Shown here: in pieces, positions 56,171 through 64,000 of the stretch
Layout of the letters: every line of letters begins with the position of its first letter
Position numbering within the stretch: position 1 is the stretch's first letter
Assembly: GCA_020051695.1 (NCBI GenBank)
Contig: JAGVQM010000024.1
Location: forward strand, 1 to 64,000
Length of the DNA stretch: 64,000 bases
Reading direction: 5' to 3'
Origin: Candidatus Zixiibacteriota bacterium
Lineage (GTDB): Bacteria > Zixibacteria > MSB-5A5 > WJJR01 > JAJRUJ01
Translations under genes and position numbers: made by a program
Notes under the pieces: model-generated
What the model saw: the letters and a program-made list of their open reading frames with translations, nothing else
Told to the model about the DNA's origin: nothing
Database searches by the model: none

Positions 56171-57451
56171 ATGCGGATCTGGCTGGTAAATCATTATGCA
56201 GGCGGCCCGGCCCACGGCATGGGCTACCGGCATTTTTATCTGGCGCGCCATTTGAAAAATCACGGCATCTATCCCACCATCGTCTCGGCCGGTTTCACCC
56301 ACCTGTACCATAAACCTGTGGAGATGGATGACAGATTTTTGCTGACCGAGGAGGAAGGAATCCAGCGCGTCTATCTCAGGACACGTCGTTACCGGGGCAA
56401 CGGCTACACCCGATTTTTCAATACCTGGGATTTTTCGCGCGGGTTGAAACGGTTTGCCCGCCAGCAGGTTATTCCTCGCCCGGAGCTCATCCTGGGATCG
56501 TCCCCCCACCTGGCAGCGGCATATACTGCTTTGCGAATCGCGAGAGATTGGGGGATACCCTTCTATTTCGAAGTGCGCGATTTATTGCCGTTGTCACTGC
56601 TTGAGACCATGCAGCTCAGCCGATTTCATCCGCTCATGGTCCGGTGGCAGTATCTCGAAAACCAATTGATTCGGCAGGCCGACCGTGTCGTGTCGGTATT
56701 ACCCCTGACAAAAGAATATTTCACCCCGCGGGGACTGCGGGATGACAAATTGTTTTTTATGCCCAACGGCATTGAACCCGGCGAACAGGGGGCCCGGGGT
56801 GTGACTCACCCGTTAATGCAGACTCTGCATCAGCACCGGCAAAAAGGTGAATTTACAATCTTGTATGCGGGCAGTATGGGGCCGGTGAACTGTCTGGAGA
56901 CCATTGTGCAGGCGGCAGCTATCCTTAGAAATACAGGTGCATTGAATATTCATTTCTACCTCATTGGTGCGGGGCCGGAGAAGCAGCGGTTGCAGCGGAT
57001 GGTACACGACTGGTCTTTGGCAAATGTCCATCTTGTCGAGCAGATGCCGCGGGCCAGTTTGCTGGGCGTGTTGGAACTTGCCGATGCATGTTACATCGGC
57101 TTGAAAAAGGCGCCTGCGTTCCGTTTCGGTGTCTGTCCCAATAAACTGCTTGAGTACATGCTGGCCGGGAAACCGGTTCTGTATGCCATCAATTCCGGGA
57201 ATCATCCGGTGGCCGAGACGGATTGCGGGATTGAGGTGGAGCCCGAAGCACCCGACCAGCTTGCCGACGCGATATTAAAGTTGGCGGGGAAAAAAGAAGA
57301 TGAGCGGCAGGGGATGGGCCGTCGCGGCCGCGACTATGTTATGAAAAATCATCGATATGAGGTTTTGGCGGCCGACTTTGCCGAACTGATCAGACGCGAC
57401 TTGCGCGATACAATAAAACCTATCCCGAAAGTCCCGTCATCGACGGGATGA
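56171..57451 (+). CDS. GT4 family glycosyltransferase (WbuB-like)
   Basis: 426 residues, GT-B fold. The N-terminal block RIWLVNHYAGGPAHGMGYRHFYLARHL matches WbuB-type transferases. The C-terminal domain has ILYAGSMGPVNCLETIVQAAAIL, LIGAGPEKQRLQ and the nucleotide-sugar segment ADACYIGLKKAP with FGVCPNKLLEYMLAGKPV. ATG 56171 is preferred over 56144 since the family begins there. It is about 40% alike by eye to the next gene in layout, suggesting an old duplication. Donor sugar unknown. Confidence 0.9.
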   Translation: MRIWLVNHYAGGPAHGMGYRHFYLARHLKNHGIYPTIVSAGFTHLYHKPVEMDDRFLLTEEEGIQRVYLRTRRYRGNGYTRFFNTWDFSRGLKRFARQQVIPRPELILGSSPHLAAAYTALRIARDWGIPFYFEVRDLLPLSLLETMQLSRFHPLMVRWQYLENQLIRQADRVVSVLPLTKEYFTPRGLRDDKLFFMPNGIEPGEQGARGVTHPLMQTLHQHRQKGEFTILYAGSMGPVNCLETIVQAAAILRNTGALNIHFYLIGAGPEKQRLQRMVHDWSLANVHLVEQMPRASLLGVLELADACYIGLKKAPAFRFGVCPNKLLEYMLAGKPVLYAINSGNHPVAETDCGIEVEPEAPDQLADAILKLAGKKEDERQGMGRRGRDYVMKNHRYEVLAADFAELIRRDLRDTIKPIPKVPSSTG

Positions 57452-57472
57452 GCAGAGGCCGGGTAGAATCAG

Positions 57473-58741
57473 ATGATTGTGTGGTATCTGAATCATTACG
57501 CATCCGTCCCGGACGCCGGCGCACCCAGCCGTCCGCATCACCTTGCTGGGATTTTCCGAAAATACGGCCACACGATGGTTGTTTTCTGCGCTTCGTTCCA
57601 TCACCATATGCTCCGATTGTCTTCGCCAATAAACGAGAATGAACTGAGCATATATGGCGATGTGCCATATTACCACATTGCTGCCCGGTACTATGCCGGT
57701 AATGGCTGGCGGCGGTTTCTAAATATGAGAGATTTTGCCCGGGGTTTAGCCCGATTGCGGGATTATTTCAAGTCTGCCGGTCTGCCGAGGCCCGACGTCA
57801 TTATCGCGTCCTCGCCACATGTGTTTATCTGGCCGCCGGCCCGGAAGTTGTCGAGGTATTTCCAGTGTCCGATCATCGGTGAAGTCCGTGATTTGTGGCC
57901 GCAGGAACTTGTTGACGTCGGCCGGTATTCTGCGTGGCATCCGGGAATTCTCTGGATGTCGGCCATCGAGAAACGGGCGTATCGGGATTCTGCGGCGGTC
58001 GTATCGCTCTTGCCTGCGGTGCGTGATTTTATGGAACAACGGGGCCTGGCCTCCGATCGATTTGTGCATATCCCCAACGGGGTATCTGCCGATGAATGGG
58101 CCGAAGAGCCGGAACCGCTGCCGGATGAGTATCAACGGCTGGTTGATCAAATAAAAATGCATGGGAAATTGCTGGTGGTCTATACCGGGGCACACGGGAT
58201 CCCGAACGCACTGGACCAGGTTTTGGATTTGCAAAAACTGGTTACAGGCGAACGGTCCTACCATTTTGTCTTTATCGGGGACGGCATCAACAAGCCGGGA
58301 TTGCAGAACCGGGCGCACCGGGAGAGGATCAATTTTGTAACATTCCTGCCGCGAATGAAGAAATCAATTGTCCGGTCGGCGTTACTTCAGGCAGATATCT
58401 GTTTTATTGGCTGGCAGAACAAGGAAATTTACCAATACGGTATCAGCCCGAATAAAATCGGCGATTATTTCATGGCCGGCAAACCGGTCGTGCATGCAGT
58501 CAACGCCGGCAACGACCCGGTCCGGGACGCCGGGGCCGGGATCTCCCTCGAACCATATAATCCCGAACAACTCGATGAGACGCTGCGCCGTTTCGCCGCC
58601 ATGGACCCTCAGGAACGCCGGGAGATGGGCGAACGCGGCCGCCGGTATGCGCTGGACCATCTGGAATGGGGGCTGCTGGGGAAAAAATATGTGGAATTGT
58701 GCGAGCGAATCGCGGCGCAACGGGGGAGTGTCGACCGGTGA
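57473..58741 (+). CDS. GT4 family glycosyltransferase (WbuB-like), second copy
   Basis: 422 residues with the same architecture as the preceding gene: MIVWYLNHYASVPDAGAPSRPHHLAGIF at the start, EVRDLWPQELVDVG in the first domain, VVYTGAHGIPNALDQVLDL, FIGDGINKPGLQ and YGISPNKIGDYFMAGKPVVH in the second. The EVRDLWPQ motif is typical of the Fuc4NAc/L-rhamnose-type WbuB group. Starts 21 bases after the preceding stop and shares a GTGA overlap with the next gene. Acceptor and donor unknown. Confidence 0.9.
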   Translation: MIVWYLNHYASVPDAGAPSRPHHLAGIFRKYGHTMVVFCASFHHHMLRLSSPINENELSIYGDVPYYHIAARYYAGNGWRRFLNMRDFARGLARLRDYFKSAGLPRPDVIIASSPHVFIWPPARKLSRYFQCPIIGEVRDLWPQELVDVGRYSAWHPGILWMSAIEKRAYRDSAAVVSLLPAVRDFMEQRGLASDRFVHIPNGVSADEWAEEPEPLPDEYQRLVDQIKMHGKLLVVYTGAHGIPNALDQVLDLQKLVTGERSYHFVFIGDGINKPGLQNRAHRERINFVTFLPRMKKSIVRSALLQADICFIGWQNKEIYQYGISPNKIGDYFMAGKPVVHAVNAGNDPVRDAGAGISLEPYNPEQLDETLRRFAAMDPQERREMGERGRRYALDHLEWGLLGKKYVELCERIAAQRGSVDR

Positions 58742-59751
58742 ACCCGCAAACCGTCACGGCCCCGAAGATCCTGATTGTCCATGCCGGGAGGGAATTAATC
58801 TTCGCCCGGCGGGATTGCGATATCCTCTCCCGCAGATACCCGACAGAGACATTCGGTCTCACCTCGGTGACTCAGGTGCCGCGCCTGCGGCGCCGGATGA
58901 ATGACGCGGATATCGTGATTTTCTGGTTTGTCGGCCGGGCGGCGATCTGGGCAATGATGGTGCCGCCCTCCCGGCCGAAAATCGTGGCAATCGTCGGCGG
59001 GTACGAAGCAGCGAATGAACCGGACATCGATTACGGCAGCGCGCGGTCGCCGTGGCGCAGGGCGATCGTTCACCGCATTCTTAATAGAAGTTCCAGAATC
59101 ATCGCCGTTTCCGCATATACACACCAGGCGGTCCTGAATAATTACAATATTGATCCTCGAGTTTTAATCCTGATCCATAACGCAATCGATACGGGATTTT
59201 TTACCCCGCCTGCCTCGGCCGAGCGAGAACAATCTGTCCTGACCGTGGCGTGTCCGGGGGGCTGGCAGATTCGGGTCAAGCGGCTGGATCTGCTGCAGGC
59301 GGCAGCCGAAAAACTGCCGGAAGTGCAATTTCACGTTGTCGGCCGGGTCACCGATGATGTCGGCAGACAATTTGTCGAGCACGCCCCGAAGAATGTGCAG
59401 TTCGCCGGCGAGTTGTCTCAAGGTGAATTGCGGGAGCACTATCGCCGGGCCGCCGCGTACTTTCAACCCTCGCGGCTGGAAAGTTTCGGCGCGGCGGTGG
59501 TTGAAGCCATGTCGTGCGGCTGCGTCCCGGTGGTTTCACCATATGGCGCACTGCCCGAAGTGGTGGGAGACGCCGGGTTCATTTTGGACCGTCTCGATCC
59601 GGACCATGCCGCCGATATGCTGCGGCGAGCGCTGGCCGCTCCCGCCGAAGCCCGGCAACGTGCCCGGGCCTGGGTGGTGGAGAGATTCGATACCTCGATA
59701 CGCGCTCATAAATTGTATTGTCTCATTGATGAACTGATGGCCAGTCCTTGA
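58738..59751 (+). CDS. GT4 family glycosyltransferase, third gene
   Basis: 337 residues; GTG start overlapping the preceding stop (GTGA), which is the start that fits translational coupling. N-terminal domain: ILIVHAGRELIFARRDCDIL; C-terminal domain: LTVACPGGWQIRVKRLDLLQAAAEKL, FHVVGRV, then AYFQPSRLESFGAAVVEAMSCGCVPVV with the E-x7-E signature and YGALPEVVGDAGFIL. A canonical GT4. Last gene of the cluster. Sugar unknown. Confidence 0.92.
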   Translation: MNPQTVTAPKILIVHAGRELIFARRDCDILSRRYPTETFGLTSVTQVPRLRRRMNDADIVIFWFVGRAAIWAMMVPPSRPKIVAIVGGYEAANEPDIDYGSARSPWRRAIVHRILNRSSRIIAVSAYTHQAVLNNYNIDPRVLILIHNAIDTGFFTPPASAEREQSVLTVACPGGWQIRVKRLDLLQAAAEKLPEVQFHVVGRVTDDVGRQFVEHAPKNVQFAGELSQGELREHYRRAAAYFQPSRLESFGAAVVEAMSCGCVPVVSPYGALPEVVGDAGFILDRLDPDHAADMLRRALAAPAEARQRARAWVVERFDTSIRAHKLYCLIDELMASP

Positions 59752-59862
59752 CTGTCGTCCTGATGTAATGATATTCCGGATATGTTTAAATTCATCACCA
59801 TTGGTAACATCTTGAATGGCAATATATTATATGAATTCTATGGTACTTTCCCTTGCGTTTCA

Positions 59863-59890
59863 GACAGAATATGCTATGTTATAGGTTGGT
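59863..59890 (+). promoter_or_regulatory. Probable promoter of the LamG-dockerin gene
   Basis: TTGCGT (59863-59868), 16-base spacer, TATGTT (59885-59890), 53 bases before ATG 59943. Confidence 0.5.
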
Positions 59891-59942
59891 ACATGTCAGG
59901 TTACCTGTCGGGTCTCTGACCTTTTTGAACGGAGATATTTTT

Positions 59943-60902
59943 ATGCGCAGTTTGCGGATGGTGGTGCTAAGCAGCGCGGTCCTGATCGCGGTTGTCTCGG
60001 GGGCGGTGGCCGCGCCGGCCGGGCTGCAGCGCGGCGATTTGAACGGCGATGGGATTTTATCTCCGCTTGATGTCGTGATGATGTTCCAATATCTGTATAA
60101 GGGCGGCGCCGCGCCCGATCCGTTGTGGACCGGCGATGCCAATTGCGACTCGCGGCATAACCTGGCCGATCTCACCGCGCTGGTCAATCATGTCTTCCGC
60201 AGCGGGGATGCCCCGTGCGACGGCGGATTTGCGTTGAAATTCGACGGCACCAACGACCTGGCGGAAATTGCGTTCAATCCCGTGTTCAATGCGGACGAAT
60301 ATACAATTGAGGCGTGGATCAATATTGCAGATCCCCAGGTTGATTATATTTCCAGCATTGTCGATCGTTGGACCTTTGATCCGGCGGGCCAGGTCTGGGC
60401 CCTGTGGTTGATGCGGGGTGAGCCGTATACCTTGCGCGGAGGGTCCGGCGGGGCCAATAACCAGGGTGCGTTGACCACCGGTTCCCTGGGCGTGGGGCAA
60501 TGGGTCCATGTGGCGTACACCCGCGACGGCAGCGGAATGGAGCGTTTGTTTGTGGACGGCAGCGAAATCGGGCACATGCAGTTTCCGTCGACTCATACTG
60601 CCGCGTCGACACCTCTCCGTATCGGCCATTCGAACGGTGGGACATTGCGCGCGTTTTACGGCATGATTGACGAAGTCCGGCTGTGGAACATCGCCCGCAC
60701 TGAACTGGAAATCGCCGCAACTCGCAATGCGCCGCTGACCGGGTTGGAACCGGGGCTGATCGGTTATTGGAATTTCGATGAGGGGTGGGGCGATACGTTT
60801 AATGATTTGTCACCCACCGGCGCGACCGGCCGGCTGGGCAAGCTTGCCGGCCCGGATTACAATGATCCAAAGTGGGTTATTTCCACCGCCCCGGTGAATT
60901 AG
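59943..60902 (+). CDS. Secreted protein with N-terminal dockerin and C-terminal LamG domain
   Basis: 319 residues. Signal peptide (RMVVLSSAVLIAVVSGAVA), then a dockerin-like pair directly after cleavage (RGDLNGDGILSPLDVVMMFQYLYK; GDANCDSRHNLADLTALVNHVF), then a LamG/concanavalin-like domain of about 200 residues (LKFDGTNDLAEIAF, YTIEAWINIADP, WVHVAYTRDGSGMERLFVDG, YGMIDEVRLWNIARTELEI, GLIGYWNFDEG). LamG modules often bind carbohydrate or protein. The domain order is reversed compared with other dockerin proteins here. CGGAGA before ATG 59943 fixes the start. Confidence 0.88.
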   Translation: MRSLRMVVLSSAVLIAVVSGAVAAPAGLQRGDLNGDGILSPLDVVMMFQYLYKGGAAPDPLWTGDANCDSRHNLADLTALVNHVFRSGDAPCDGGFALKFDGTNDLAEIAFNPVFNADEYTIEAWINIADPQVDYISSIVDRWTFDPAGQVWALWLMRGEPYTLRGGSGGANNQGALTTGSLGVGQWVHVAYTRDGSGMERLFVDGSEIGHMQFPSTHTAASTPLRIGHSNGGTLRAFYGMIDEVRLWNIARTELEIAATRNAPLTGLEPGLIGYWNFDEGWGDTFNDLSPTGATGRLGKLAGPDYNDPKWVISTAPVN

Positions 60903-60925
60903 GCGGCGCGCATAGCGATAACCCG

Positions 60926-63900
60926 TTACTTCATTAAGACCATCTTTTTGGTTTGAGCGAAGTCCGTGGTAGTCATGCGATAAAAGTATATGCCGGACGG
61001 CACCCGAGCGCTCCGGTCGTTCGTCCCATCCCAACTTGCCTCATGGCAACCCGATTCACAGTTTTCATTGATCAGGATTTTCACCCGGCGGCCGAGGATG
61101 TCGTAAATCTCCAGCCGCACCTGGCCGGCCTCGGGAAGAGCATACGGGATGGTCGTGGTGGAATTGAAAGGATTCGGGTGACTGTTACCCAGAGAATAGC
61201 GACTAATCACTTTATCACCTGCCGCCAATGATCCCTGACTGCCGATGCCGGTGACATTCGGATTCAGGTTCAGATAATCAATAAGATTGCCCGATTCATC
61301 GATTAGTCTGAGGCTGCCCACCGCATATACCGCCAGCGCCGCATCGCCCTCGTTTGGATTGTCGTTCAATGAAACCCGGATAGTGATTTCGCGGGTGGGA
61401 TTGCCGTCGATACGGCTGACGGCGGCGGGGTATAATTCGTCCTCGCCAAAGATGAAATCATGGTTATCGTCGATACAGACTTTGGCTTCGTCGCCGAAAG
61501 TCACAGCTACCGGTTTGCAGAAAGTCAGATTGAGTAGCAGATGATCGGGAATGAATTCAATTCCGTCACCGGGTAGAGGCACACTGTTTTTGGCTATCCC
61601 GGTGATGCCGATGAGTTGCATGCCGCGTTCAACCCGGGCATCACAGACAACCGCCCAGTTGCTGCATCCCACGTCACATGCGCCGATGAGTTCGTGGCAG
61701 TAGTTATTCTCCGAGGCGCAAGGGGAGAGGGTGTCGAGGGTGTAATCGCCATTGTCCGGATCGCAGAACAGTGGATTACGCGAAAAATTGCCGGCGCCAT
61801 ACTGCTGTCCGGCCAGACAGCCGACCCAGTCACCGACTTCATTATCGTAGACGTCACAGCATGACAGTGTGGCGCTCCCGCCTTCATCACATGTAATTGG
61901 CTCGCTTTGTTTATTGAAGACAATAACGCAGTTCTCCAAGATCGAGTTGGCATTGTACCCGCAACGAATAGCCGAACCGCTATTGGCGGTATTATCGGCG
62001 AAAGTACAATTTACAAATCGAATGTCTGCCTGCCGGAGATAAACAGCGCCGCCACCCCCTGCGGCATTGCCTATAAAAATGCAATTCCGAATGACGGGAG
62101 ACGCGCCATCGATGAAGATACCTCCTCCGTAGTGATCGGAAGGGGGCGCATACTCGCCAGCAATTGTAAATCCGTCAATGGCGCAGCAATGATCCTCATT
62201 ATTCTCAAGAAGAAATGCTCGTTCATGATAATACGGGCCGGTTTGGTAATCAAGAATTGTGAGTTGGGGGCCGTCTTTCGATTTTATCAATATCTGCTTG
62301 CCGTGTGGATTAATATTATAGTTGCCCTCGCCTCCGTAAATCCCCGGGGCAACCAGCACTGAGTCACCATGGGTACAAGAATCAATTGCGGCTTGAATAT
62401 TCGGCGCGTCACCAGTGCCATCGTGTTGCACATACCATGACCGGAGTACTTCGCAAACATCGCCAATCCCGTCACCATCGATATCTTCCTGATAGGGGTT
62501 GGAGTCGGAAGGGCAGTTATCGCAGGCGTTGCCCACACCGTCTCCGTCGATGTCCGACTGGTCGATATTAGTCAAGTTGAGACAATTGTCCACATCGTCA
62601 CAGATATTGTCGATATCGTAATCACGACAGTCAGTCGGAATGTCTTTTATGGCGAGAGCCAGCGTTTCCGCTGCTGCCATATTGGCGACAAGATTGCCGA
62701 AATCAAGACGGTCATAAAAAAGTTGTGGATTATCCCGGTCAAAGCAGTCTTTGAAATCATTTGGACTTGTGTGCACCAAATCACCGATGACGAAACCTGC
62801 AATGACTCTGATAGAACTACCGGATGGTATATCATAGGGTCCGAACGAATACAGGAATTTGGTATCTGTTCCGTCGGCAATATTGCGCGCGACATTAATA
62901 TACGTTCCCGGTAGCAGCCAGCCACTGGGGGACATATCAACCGCTGCCCATAGTTGATCATAATCCTGCTCATTGTGACTTAACGTATAATATTTGTTGG
63001 CATCGCCTGCAGGGGTTCCCAGCCCACCGGTTCCGAAATCTCTAAAAGGATCGGCTGGAGTCCCCTTCAAACGCGCCCCCCAATCATAACCGGGATTGTT
63101 CTCGGAAAACCACCAGTTGAAATTCGTGCGGTCAATCGCCGGTGCAGAGTAGAGCAATTTTACTCCCAGGGCGGCGCGGGGGCTGTGATCGTTCCATGCG
63201 CCGTCGCGAGGATCGCCGTCATTGTCCAACACATACGCAATGTTTTCGTTCGGAAGAAAACCGGTCAGATCATCGCGAAATCCTTCTTCAGCGATATCGC
63301 CCAAATACCAAATGTCACTATCCAAGTAGAATCCGATCCAGGCGTCGTTGATATTTGATGATCCGATATTTTCAATAACATAATCGAGGATTATGAAATT
63401 TCCGCGGGTCATATCAGACCAGGCATAACTGGCCTGGGTGATTTTTATATTTAATGGGCGATGAACGCTATCAATCGGATCAACCTCGTCTGGATATCGA
63501 TTTATTAATCCGTTATAGGTGAGCGTGTCAGTATATACTGCCAGACGATCTTGATCTGAAATCGCGAACGGGTCGTCGGGCACGCGCTGCAATATTTGCC
63601 CCCGAGGGTAGGCGTCCGGGAACATTTCGTTTATACGAAACCACCCATCCGCTCCGACTGAAACAAGTGTGTCGCCATCGACGATGCCGCCAACCCAAAG
63701 CGCCGCGCCATAGACGTAATCGATTTGCGAACCTTTGGGGTACTCGAAGGATGGAAGCTGGGTACCCCACTCGAACCAATGGCCCATTTTGCCGCAATTG
63801 GTAAGGATACAAGATACTTTCCCCGTGTCGTGGATTATGATCTCCTGATATGGCGCCGGTTTGGCCTCCTCACAATTCTGAGCGTATGTTTGGGCAATGC

Positions 63901-63961
63901 ATCCGCACAAAATACTGACAACCAATACCAAAAACACCGGATAATCACAAAACCTGGCCAA
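60926..63961 (-). CDS. Large secreted protein with TSP3 loops, beta-helix and FlgD/type-A-like C-terminus
   Basis: About 1011 residues from TTG 63961, preceded by GGAGGAGGTGACC; a TTG at 63979 is also open. After the signal peptide (YPVFLVLVVSILCGCIAQTYA) comes a long N-terminal domain of FCB surface-protein style, then thrombospondin-3 calcium loops (NIDQSDIDGDGVGNACDNC; QEDIDGDGIGDVCE), a pectate-lyase-like beta-helix (NPHGKQILIKSKDG; APSDHYGGGIFIDGASPVIRN) and the C-terminal 80 residues HPNPFNSTTTIPYALPE, VRLEIYDILGRRVKIL, SGIYFYRM, a type A sorting/FlgD-like domain. No dockerin, so it uses a different end domain from its neighbours. Function unknown; surface display inferred. Confidence 0.85.
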   Translation of the reverse strand: MARFCDYPVFLVLVVSILCGCIAQTYAQNCEEAKPAPYQEIIIHDTGKVSCILTNCGKMGHWFEWGTQLPSFEYPKGSQIDYVYGAALWVGGIVDGDTLVSVGADGWFRINEMFPDAYPRGQILQRVPDDPFAISDQDRLAVYTDTLTYNGLINRYPDEVDPIDSVHRPLNIKITQASYAWSDMTRGNFIILDYVIENIGSSNINDAWIGFYLDSDIWYLGDIAEEGFRDDLTGFLPNENIAYVLDNDGDPRDGAWNDHSPRAALGVKLLYSAPAIDRTNFNWWFSENNPGYDWGARLKGTPADPFRDFGTGGLGTPAGDANKYYTLSHNEQDYDQLWAAVDMSPSGWLLPGTYINVARNIADGTDTKFLYSFGPYDIPSGSSIRVIAGFVIGDLVHTSPNDFKDCFDRDNPQLFYDRLDFGNLVANMAAAETLALAIKDIPTDCRDYDIDNICDDVDNCLNLTNIDQSDIDGDGVGNACDNCPSDSNPYQEDIDGDGIGDVCEVLRSWYVQHDGTGDAPNIQAAIDSCTHGDSVLVAPGIYGGEGNYNINPHGKQILIKSKDGPQLTILDYQTGPYYHERAFLLENNEDHCCAIDGFTIAGEYAPPSDHYGGGIFIDGASPVIRNCIFIGNAAGGGGAVYLRQADIRFVNCTFADNTANSGSAIRCGYNANSILENCVIVFNKQSEPITCDEGGSATLSCCDVYDNEVGDWVGCLAGQQYGAGNFSRNPLFCDPDNGDYTLDTLSPCASENNYCHELIGACDVGCSNWAVVCDARVERGMQLIGITGIAKNSVPLPGDGIEFIPDHLLLNLTFCKPVAVTFGDEAKVCIDDNHDFIFGEDELYPAAVSRIDGNPTREITIRVSLNDNPNEGDAALAVYAVGSLRLIDESGNLIDYLNLNPNVTGIGSQGSLAAGDKVISRYSLGNSHPNPFNSTTTIPYALPEAGQVRLEIYDILGRRVKILINENCESGCHEASWDGTNDRSARVPSGIYFYRMTTTDFAQTKKMVLMK

Positions 63962-64000
63962 GGTCACCTCCTCCGGCAATGCGTGTAACCTTCATCTCGC

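Overview
The window looks like chromosomal DNA of an uncultured, moderately GC-rich, diderm bacterium of the FCB superphylum, most like candidate phyla such as Zixibacteria (an inference from gene style, not from a marker tree). The pointers are many secreted proteins with dockerin-like paired calcium-loop repeats, thrombospondin-3 loops and one FlgD/type-A-like C-terminal domain; LPS precursor synthesis (kdsB), a Tat translocase and an outer-membrane barrel; menaquinone synthesis (menA); and an endonuclease-type MutL. No rRNA, tRNA, CRISPR array, phage or recognisable IS element was seen.

Layout. 1-6120: 3' part of mutL, a dockerin beta-helix gene broken by an in-frame stop, then a plus-strand run PPC/DUF296 - SAM hydrolase - nrdR - tatC - outer-membrane protein. 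6122-15429: secreted dockerin proteins, including an M1 peptidase, around a divergent Lon paralogue. 15638-22298: MobA-like protein, CPBP protease, menA, malic enzyme-phosphotransacetylase, a truncated gene and small accessory enzymes. 22549-30260: papain-like dockerin protease, kdsB-pyrG, an M24 peptidase and a secreted protein. 30471-37402: minus-strand proteostasis cluster hsp20 - dnaK - FmdB zinc ribbon - dnaJ - clpB. 37403-38663: gene-free DNA with a strongly structured segment and a decayed cheW. 38720-44618: three more secreted or exported peptidases (C1B-like, M6, prolyl oligopeptidase). 44901-48791: two histone-H1-like zinc-knuckle proteins and an hsp20-lon operon. 48996-54316: TPR membrane protein, rlmN, pepA, a small membrane protein. 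54518-59751: exopolysaccharide-type operon (deacetylase, methyltransferase, three GT4 glycosyltransferases). 59943-63961: LamG-dockerin protein and a large FlgD-tailed protein.

How it fits together. Two themes dominate: extracellular protein breakdown (M1, C1A, C1B-like, M6 and S9 peptidases exported, with M24 and M17 enzymes inside) and intracellular protein quality control (two Hsp20s, DnaK/DnaJ/ClpB, two Lons). Seven exoproteins carry the same kind of dockerin pair, but no cohesin was recognised here. Short GC-rich palindromes are scattered between genes; one supplies the dnaJ stop codon and another lies at the end of a truncated gene.

Most unusual items: the Lon paralogue whose Walker B acidic pair is altered while the protease dyad is kept; the tandem H1-like/zinc-knuckle proteins with a shared upstream motif; the cheW pseudogene; the near-consensus sigma-54 site before hsp20; and the nested-helix segment at 37669-37791.
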